Assembly: GCA_045594105.1 (NCBI GenBank)
Contig: JAZNXY010000121.1
Span: forward strand, 1-28,506
Source of the DNA: URNF01 sp045594105
GTDB taxonomy: Bacteria; Bacillota; Clostridia; Oscillospirales; Acutalibacteraceae
Direction: 5' to 3'
DNA: 28,506 bases
The notes beneath the pieces are model-generated. The model was not told the origin of the DNA. It saw nothing but the letters and a program-made list of their open reading frames with translations, and did no database searches. Of the stretch, positions 24,555 through 28,506 are shown piece by piece; within the stretch, counting starts at the first letter, position 1; the number at the start of each line of letters is the position of its first letter. The position numbers were made by a program, and so were the translations under genes.

Positions 24555-24623
24555 GTCGACGTTTTTCTTGCGCGCCATTGTTAGGGCGCACATTTTGCCT
24601 ATGGCAAAAGCCGAAAAAGTCGC
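24555..24623. repeat. Nested inverted-repeat element (possible miniature repeat) in the 331 bp intergenic block
   Basis: An outer stem (24557-24567 with 24613-24622, one bulge) encloses two hairpins: 24569-24576 with 24584-24590 (imperfect, GC-rich) and TTTTGCC TAT GGCAAAA (24593-24609, perfect). Together with the adjacent 24521-24554 hairpin this makes about 100 bp of continuous fold potential without a coding gene. The remainder to 24683 shows nothing I recognise. The design resembles REP/MITE-like intergenic repeats; copy number cannot be judged from one window. Confidence 0.55.
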
Positions 24624-24683
24624 AGGTGGGTACATCATTCTCTTGTTCGAAGAAATTTTTTGTCAATATGGAGTGAGCTGAGA

Positions 24684-24712
24684 TTGAAAAATTGCAAGAA
24701 ACGGTATATACT
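24684..24712 (+). promoter_or_regulatory. Sigma-A promoter of the methyltransferase gene
   Basis: TTGAAA (24684-24689) and TATACT (24707-24712) with a 17 bp spacer, 63 bp before the start codon. Confidence 0.8.
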
Positions 24713-24720
24713 GTGGATAA
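24712..24720 (+). promoter_or_regulatory. DnaA-box sequence at the transcription start
   Basis: TGTGGATAA, the exact complement of the consensus DnaA box TTATCCACA, begins at the last base of the -10 box. A single 9-mer can occur by chance in a window of this size, so binding is only possible, not shown. Confidence 0.35.
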
Positions 24721-24775
24721 GCGCTGTTACCGCAGAAAAAATTGCGGAAGAAATCTGTAAATAAGGACGGTTTAT

Positions 24776-25447
24776 ATGCATAAAAAACTGTTTTTGGAAG
24801 CTGTTGCGAAGCTTTTGCTCGGGGTCATATTGGTAGGCGTATTGGTTTTCCTGCCGGCAGGCACCTTTGCATTTGCGGCAGGATGGTTGTTAATGGGCAT
24901 CCTGTTTATTCCCATGTTCATAGCAGGATTGGTTATGCTGAAAAAAGATCCCAACCTCTTAAAATCCCGACTTGACGCCAAAGAAAAGCAAAAGGAGCAG
25001 GGGCTTGTTGTCAAGCTCTCGGGGCTGATGTTTATTGTCGGCTTTGTGGTGGCGGGGTTGGATTACCGCTTTGGGTGGCTGCCGCTGCCGTTTGGTGTAT
25101 CTGTCGGTGCGGCGGCAGTCTTTCTTTTGGCATACGCATTATACGCAGAGGTGTTGCGTGAAAATGCCTACCTTTCCCGTACCATCAAGGTGCAGGAAGG
25201 GCAAACGGTGGTAGACACGGGCTTGTACGGCATCGTGAGGCATCCTATGTATGCGGCAACCCTTCTGCTGTTTCTCTCTATCCCGCTCGTGTTAGGGTCG
25301 CTTGTTGCCTTTCCTGTATTCCTTATATATCCTTTTATAATAGCAAGACGCATTAAGGGAGAGGAAGCATTTCTTGAAAAAGAGCTTGTCGGCTATGCCG
25401 CATATAAACAAAAAGTAAAGTACCGTTTGATTCCTTTTATATGGTAA
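24776..25447 (+). CDS. Isoprenylcysteine carboxyl methyltransferase-like (ICMT/PEMT family) membrane protein
   Basis: A 223-residue protein with about five to six hydrophobic segments and the C-terminal signature of the ICMT/phospholipid methyltransferase family: GLYGIVRHPMY at about residues 148-158, then EEAFLEKELVGYAAYKQKV and RLIPFIW. In this family the C-terminal part binds S-adenosylmethionine at the membrane face. Bacteria lack prenylated CaaX proteins, so the bacterial substrate may be a lipid or small hydrophobic molecule and is unknown here. AAGGACGG precedes the ATG. The gene is monocistronic, with a clear promoter and a shared terminator, and lies on the plus strand unlike its neighbours. 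Confidence 0.88.
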   Translation: MHKKLFLEAVAKLLLGVILVGVLVFLPAGTFAFAAGWLLMGILFIPMFIAGLVMLKKDPNLLKSRLDAKEKQKEQGLVVKLSGLMFIVGFVVAGLDYRFGWLPLPFGVSVGAAAVFLLAYALYAEVLRENAYLSRTIKVQEGQTVVDTGLYGIVRHPMYAATLLLFLSIPLVLGSLVAFPVFLIYPFIIARRIKGEEAFLEKELVGYAAYKQKVKYRLIPFIW

Positions 25448-25483
25448 AAAAATCCCCAAGCCGAACGGCTTGGGGATTTTTCT
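25446..25483. terminator. Bidirectional intrinsic terminator
   Basis: A 16 bp perfect stem (25448-25463 with 25466-25481, loop AA), with A-runs before and T-runs after. It serves the methyltransferase gene (plus) and the PspC gene (minus); their stop codons lie at its two edges. Confidence 0.92.
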
Positions 25484-25484
25484 T

Positions 25485-25676
25485 TTAACATTCGGGATTG
25501 CGAGGCAGCACAATCGCCGCTACAATGTACGCCCACACACCTGTGCCGGCTACCAAAACCGCTAACGCCCACACCAGACGAATAACGGTCGGATCGATAT
25601 CGAAGTATTCGGCAATGCCTGCACACACACCGTCCAATTTTTTGTCGGTGGCGGATTTATACAGTCTTTTATTCAT
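25485..25676 (-). CDS. PspC domain protein
   Basis: A 63-residue protein consisting of one PspC domain: MNKRLYKSATDKKLDGVCAG, EYFDIDPTVIRLVWAL, then a single hydrophobic segment to AAIVLPRNP. In enterobacteria PspC is part of the phage-shock envelope-stress response; the many small stand-alone PspC proteins of Firmicutes have no firm role but are linked to membrane stress. No PspA or PspB homologue is adjacent. GGAGGG lies 8 nt before the ATG, and the gene has its own strong promoter. Confidence 0.93.
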   Translation of the reverse strand: MNKRLYKSATDKKLDGVCAGIAEYFDIDPTVIRLVWALAVLVAGTGVWAYIVAAIVLPRNPEC

Positions 25677-25700
25677 GCGTATCCCTCCTCTTATACCGTC

Positions 25701-25729
25701 ATTATACCACCTTTTTCCCTGTTTTGCAA
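25701..25729 (-). promoter_or_regulatory. Sigma-A promoter of the PspC gene
   Basis: TTGCAA (25724-25729) and a perfect TATAAT (25701-25706), spacer 17 bp, with TG one base before the -10 box. The -35 box lies 5 bp from the stop codon of the upstream CDF transporter gene. Confidence 0.82.
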
Positions 25730-25734
25730 CACGG

Positions 25735-26631
25735 TTAGTGGTGGTGATGGTGGTGATGATGTCCGTGGTCGGCGTGAAGCTCCACGTGGCAGTCCTTTTC
25801 GTGGCAATGCTCGCCTTGTGCCTCCAGCTCCAAGGTCACGTGACCGATACCGTGTTCCGCCAGCTCTTCACGAATGGCGTGTTTTACCTTGTGGTGCTCT
25901 GCATTGGTGACAACGTGCATGGTCGCATAGCTGTTATGTCCGTCTAAGCTCCACACGTGTATATGATGCACGTCAAGCACACCGTCAATTTCCGCAACGT
26001 GCTCTTTGATTTCCTCCACACAAATGCCGTGCGGTGTTTTTTCCAAAAACACGTCAACCGCTTCTTTTAGGTTGCGGATAGCGTTGACAAAAATGAAGGT
26101 CGCCACACCGATAGACATCAACGGGTCGATAACTGCAAGATCGGTAAACCGCATCACCACCGCACCGACCAGAACAACCACCCAGCCGAGAACATCCTCC
26201 AGCATATGCAGGTTAACCGCCTTCTGATTGAGGGAATCGCCTTCTTTGGTGACAAATGCTGCACCTAGATTCACAAGCACACCCACTATAGCGAAAATAA
26301 TCATACCGTTATAGTTAATTTCGGAGGGGGTGATAAGTCTTGCTACAGCGTTATATATAACCGCCGCCGAGCCGAACAGCAGGATAAAGGTGGTGACCAC
26401 GCTGCCGATCACCGAATACCGTGCATAGCCGTAGGTATAGGTGTCGTCGGGTTGTTTTTTGCTTTTTCTTTCCAGAAAATAGGACACGCCGATGCTTGCC
26501 GCATCCCCGATGTCGTGTACGGCATCCGACAAAATAGCGACACTGCCCGTCACGATACCGCCGATACACTCAAATACGGAAAAGCACAGATTCAATAAAA
26601 ATGCGATGAGTATATTCTTTTCGGTTTTCAT
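25735..26631 (-). CDS. Cation diffusion facilitator, probable zinc exporter with poly-His tail
   Basis: A 298-residue CDF transporter with about six transmembrane helices and a C-terminal cytoplasmic ferredoxin-like domain (HHIHVWSLDGH, typical of the family). The metal site has His39 and Asp43 in helix 2 (DAVHDIGDA) and His142 and Asp146 in helix 5 (NLHMLEDV), the HD-HD set associated with Zn2+ in ZitB/CzcD/ZnT-type members. From about residue 272 the tail is rich in His, Cys and acidic residues and ends in eight consecutive histidines, likely a metal-buffering or sensing tail. No regulator gene is adjacent. Promoter TTGAAA/TACACT upstream; AGAAGGGG precedes the ATG. I see no terminator before the PspC promoter, so some transcript may run into pspC. 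Confidence 0.94.
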   Translation of the reverse strand: MKTEKNILIAFLLNLCFSVFECIGGIVTGSVAILSDAVHDIGDAASIGVSYFLERKSKKQPDDTYTYGYARYSVIGSVVTTFILLFGSAAVIYNAVARLITPSEINYNGMIIFAIVGVLVNLGAAFVTKEGDSLNQKAVNLHMLEDVLGWVVVLVGAVVMRFTDLAVIDPLMSIGVATFIFVNAIRNLKEAVDVFLEKTPHGICVEEIKEHVAEIDGVLDVHHIHVWSLDGHNSYATMHVVTNAEHHKVKHAIREELAEHGIGHVTLELEAQGEHCHEKDCHVELHADHGHHHHHHHH

Positions 26632-26652
26632 ATAACCCCTTCTTTCGAGAGC

Positions 26653-26681
26653 AGTGTAGCATAATTTTGCGGGTTTTTCAA
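26653..26681 (-). promoter_or_regulatory. Sigma-A promoter of the CDF transporter gene
   Basis: TTGAAA (26676-26681) and TACACT (26653-26658), 17 bp spacer, extended -10 TG. The transcription start would lie about 15 nt before the start codon. Confidence 0.75.
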
Positions 26682-26721
26682 TTAATTTTTGTGCTTTGAA
26701 CCGTTGTGCGTCGCCCGCCTG

Positions 26722-26750
26722 TTGAAAAACCCGTTCTTTTGTGCTATACT
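26722..26750 (+). promoter_or_regulatory. Sigma-A promoter of the 125-aa protein gene
   Basis: TTGAAA (26722-26727) and TATACT (26745-26750), 17 bp spacer, extended -10 TG. It shares TTGAAAAACCCG and GCTA-ACTG with the divergent CDF promoter. Confidence 0.82.
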
Positions 26751-26774
26751 GTATTTGACAAGGGAGGTGTCCGT

Positions 26775-27152
26775 ATGAAAAGAAAATGGTGGCGTGTTCC
26801 GTTGGCGGTACTCGGCGTGCTTTTGATTTTAGCGATTGCGCTCGTGGCTTTTATGGAAATCAAAGGGATGATTGTCCAGCAAGGCAGGTATCTGGAAACC
26901 AAAAACGGCGGTGCTATGCTCATTCACGGTAACTCCCCCACCAAATTACACACCCCGACAGGCAAAGATTTATTTAAGGGACTTACAACAGGAGATACGG
27001 TTTTGGTTGTTCGCAGTAATTTCACCCTGGAAAGCTATCCCGGGCAAACGACCGCTTATGTCGTGATAAAGCTGCGGGACGGCACCATAGAGGATATTCC
27101 CGAAGGGGTTATTGAACAGCTGACCAAGCTGCAATGGATAGAAGCACAATAA
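26775..27152 (+). CDS. Membrane-anchored or secreted protein of unknown function (125 aa)
   Basis: The ATG is chosen for GGGAGG at 6-7 nt; the frame is open upstream but runs through the promoter. The protein begins MKRKWWRVP followed by a hydrophobic helix at about residues 8-28, either a signal anchor or an uncleaved signal peptide (no clear cleavage site), so residues 29-125 should lie outside the cytoplasm. This part looks like a small beta-rich domain (GGAMLIHGNSPTKLH, GDTVLVVRSNFTLESYPG, AYVVIKLRDGTIEDIP). I do not recognise the family; an OB-like fold is possible but only a guess. It is monocistronic, divergent from the CDF transporter gene, and ends at a terminator shared with the next gene. 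Confidence 0.78.
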   Translation: MKRKWWRVPLAVLGVLLILAIALVAFMEIKGMIVQQGRYLETKNGGAMLIHGNSPTKLHTPTGKDLFKGLTTGDTVLVVRSNFTLESYPGQTTAYVVIKLRDGTIEDIPEGVIEQLTKLQWIEAQ

Positions 27153-27190
27153 AAGAAAAAACGGACTATGGAGATTCCATAGTCCGTTTT
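27152..27190. terminator. Bidirectional terminator, copy 1 of a duplicated hairpin
   Basis: A 15 bp perfect stem (27158-27172 with 27176-27190), loop GAT on the plus strand. In the minus direction it is followed by six T residues and ends the 27198-28043 gene; in the plus direction only four T residues follow. The stem sequence is the same as that at 28115-28146. Confidence 0.85.
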
Positions 27191-27197
27191 GCGTCAC

Positions 27198-28043
27198 TTA
27201 AAATTTACCAAATCCGCCGCCGGAAAGGTCATCCATCACATCATCGAGAATGGTTTGAATGGTCTCATCATCCAGAACGAAGCCGGTGCTCGACGGCGTG
27301 TCATCGTCGTTGCCGTAATACACGTATTCACCGTTTGCCATAAGAATATAATCATAATAGTTATAGGGATTGAAGATGTCCATTTCTCTCATTTCGTAAA
27401 TCCTGGACACTACCCATCCGCCGCCGAAAAAACCCGCCACATAAAGTGCGGCACATACCAATCCAACAAATATATATCTACCTGTTTTTTCGGGAGCCGG
27501 TGCGGCACAAATCGCCATAATCCACCCGCCAACAGCACTAATGCACAGAAAACTGAGAAAAATTTCCACATTCCCGTGATTGTGCTTATCGTACATCTTA
27601 TCCAACAACCCGATTTTTCTCTTTACTGTGTCGGAGTCATTGACAGCTCGCTTTTTCTTGGCGTACTTCCGGGATTTCAAAAAGCAGGTAAACAGCGACA
27701 GCAATCCCCAAACCACAAAGGGCAGTAAGAGCAAGCCAAGTATCGCTACTGCATTACCGCCGCCGCCTTCAATGGGGATCAGCGGACGCAACCAAACCAA
27801 AAAAGCGTCTGCCGCCTTTGCAAACGGAAACTTTGTAATCTCCACGTCCTTGCAGGTAGGGAAAATCCCACCCCATGTAATACCCGACAGCACAAGCGTG
27901 AGCAGTATGCTAAAACTAAACATACAAATTCTGCGACGCAGCACCCTGCTGTGCACGAACGTAAGCTCTTTGCATAACCACGTATCTGCCTCATCCCAAC
28001 GGCCCTCTTTACAGTATTTTTTCAATAAGTCTCGGTCCTGCAT
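27198..28043 (-). CDS. Four-pass membrane protein of unknown function (281 aa)
   Basis: The ATG at 28041-28043 has GGAGG at 7 nt; ten further upstream codons lack a ribosome site. Residues 1-38 are charged and may form a helical cytoplasmic segment (MQDRDLLKKYCKEGRWDEAD). Hydrophobic helices lie at about 39-60, 98-123, 159-181 and 189-215, with a basic loop at 124-148 (SRKYAKKKR). The C-terminal 65 residues are acidic and Tyr-rich (NPYNYYDYILMANGEYVYYG, then DDEDT-type stretches) and end DLSGGGFGKF. No enzyme motif is visible and I do not recognise the family. It has its own promoter and is bounded on both sides by copies of one terminator hairpin. Confidence 0.8.
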   Translation of the reverse strand: MQDRDLLKKYCKEGRWDEADTWLCKELTFVHSRVLRRRICMFSFSILLTLVLSGITWGGIFPTCKDVEITKFPFAKAADAFLVWLRPLIPIEGGGGNAVAILGLLLLPFVVWGLLSLFTCFLKSRKYAKKKRAVNDSDTVKRKIGLLDKMYDKHNHGNVEIFLSFLCISAVGGWIMAICAAPAPEKTGRYIFVGLVCAALYVAGFFGGGWVVSRIYEMREMDIFNPYNYYDYILMANGEYVYYGNDDDTPSSTGFVLDDETIQTILDDVMDDLSGGGFGKF

Positions 28044-28082
28044 ACTGTAACCTCCTTCACATATACAAGCCATCTTTTTTTC

Positions 28083-28111
28083 ATTGTATCATACCGTCAT
28101 CTTAATTACAA
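28083..28111 (-). promoter_or_regulatory. Sigma-A promoter of the four-pass membrane protein gene
   Basis: TTGTAA (28106-28111) and TACAAT (28083-28088), 17 bp spacer, on the minus strand. The -35 box touches the T-run of the lysS terminator. Confidence 0.72.
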
Positions 28112-28112
28112 G

Positions 28113-28146
28113 AAAAAACGGACTATGGAAATCCATAGTCCGTTTT
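28113..28146 (-). terminator. Intrinsic terminator of lysS, copy 2 of the duplicated hairpin
   Basis: A 15 bp perfect stem (28132-28146 with 28115-28129), loop of 2, followed in the minus direction by six T residues. It lies 3 nt after the lysS stop codon. Its arms are identical to those of the 27158-27190 hairpin. Confidence 0.9.
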
Positions 28147-28149
28147 GGG

Positions 28150-28506
28150 TTAATCAAGGGGCTTCATCGTGGGGAACAGGATGACGTCACGGATAGAATC
28201 GGCGCCTGTGAGCAGCATGACACAACGGTCAATGCCGATGCCAAGGCCGCCTGTGGGAGGCATACCGTATTCCAAAGCGGTGATGAAATCATCGTCCATC
28301 ATATTCGCTTCTTCGTCGCCCTTTTCACGCATTTCTACCTGTTTCAAGAACCGCTGCTTCTGGTCAATGGGGTCGTTAAGCTCGGAGAACGCATTACCCA
28401 TTTCGCTGCGGCAGATAAACAGTTCAAAACGTTCGGTCAAACGGGGCTCCTTCGGGGAACGCTTCGCCAGCGGCGACACGTCCACGGGATGCATGGTGAT
28501 GAAGGT
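28150..28506 (-). CDS. lysS: Lysyl-tRNA synthetase, class II, C-terminal part (gene runs off the window end)
   Basis: The last 119 codons of class II LysRS, which charges tRNA-Lys. Seen are HPVDVSPLAKRSP near the window edge, the RFELFICRSEMGNAFSELND block, and motif 3 GLGIGIDRCVMLLTGADSIR followed by DVILFPTMKP at the C-terminus. The N-terminal OB-fold anticodon domain and motifs 1 and 2 lie outside the window. The reading frame is open to the last base. Confidence 0.97.
   Translation of the reverse strand, partial: TFITMHPVDVSPLAKRSPKEPRLTERFELFICRSEMGNAFSELNDPIDQKQRFLKQVEMREKGDEEANMMDDDFITALEYGMPPTGGLGIGIDRCVMLLTGADSIRDVILFPTMKPLD

Noticed and set aside
24372..24681. Open frames over the intergenic block 24445-24681 on both strands
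   Set aside because: They have no ribosome sites, cross the ylxM promoter and repeats, and show no protein-like pattern.
24712..24720. Replication origin near the DnaA-box sequence
   Set aside because: Only one exact box, no cluster, no AT-rich unwinding region and no dnaA/dnaN genes.
25735..25760. Eight-histidine tail as a cloning tag or sequence contamination
   Set aside because: Mixed codons, a preceding natural His/Cys-rich stretch and intact downstream regulatory sequence fit a native CDF tail.

Overview
The window looks like a chromosomal segment of a low-GC-lineage Gram-positive bacterium, most likely a gut-type Clostridia (Oscillospirales/Ruminococcaceae-like). The inference rests on the gene content: the compact prolyl-tRNA synthetase, short-form HisG with HisZ, a YerC-type TrpR-like regulator heading the his operon, YlxM-Ffh-RpsP-KhpA-RimM-TrmD, an HPr with both His15 and Ser46, strong AGGAGG ribosome sites and sigma-A promoters with 16-17 bp spacers. 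Base composition looks close to 50 % GC by eye. Almost all genes lie on the minus strand. I see no tRNA, rRNA, CRISPR array, transposase or phage gene.

Layout. 1-453: 5' part of proS (minus), facing away from a small membrane-protein gene (809-1072, plus); the 355 bp between them hold a proS promoter and a large inverted repeat. 1131-8325: minus-strand run of P-type Ca2+-ATPase, YifB/ComM ATPase, uvrC and a membrane-anchored alpha/beta hydrolase, with an intrinsic terminator placed between comM and uvrC. 8490-10811: two-gene operon of an SGNH acetylesterase-like protein and a CPA2 cation/proton antiporter with its own promoter and terminator. 10939-19381: a complete, tightly coupled histidine operon, in transcription order regulator-hisZ-G-D-C-B-H-A-F-IE-histidinol phosphatase, driven by a consensus promoter with a 20 bp near-palindrome over the transcription start. 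19483-20585: tatD-type nuclease and HPr. 20815-24444: the SRP/ribosome-maturation operon ylxM-ffh-rpsP-khpA-rimM-trmD.

24445-24775 is a 331 bp intergenic block with a consensus ylxM promoter, a perfect 15 bp hairpin and a nested inverted-repeat element that resembles a miniature repeat. 24776-28043 is an accessory-like stretch of single genes, most with their own promoter and terminator: an ICMT/PEMT-type membrane methyltransferase, a stand-alone PspC protein, a zinc-type CDF transporter with a poly-His tail, and two membrane proteins of unknown function, the second flanked by two nearly identical terminator hairpins. The window closes with the 3' part of lysS.

The housekeeping functions are clear: amino-acid charging, DNA repair, histidine biosynthesis, protein targeting and ribosome maturation, and ion homeostasis. 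No clearly new multi-gene system is visible. The best leads are regulatory or structural: the his operator and its TrpR-like regulator, terminators sitting directly against the ribosome sites of downstream genes, the 24.5 kb repeat element, paired near-identical divergent promoters, and the terminator pair around the unknown membrane protein.
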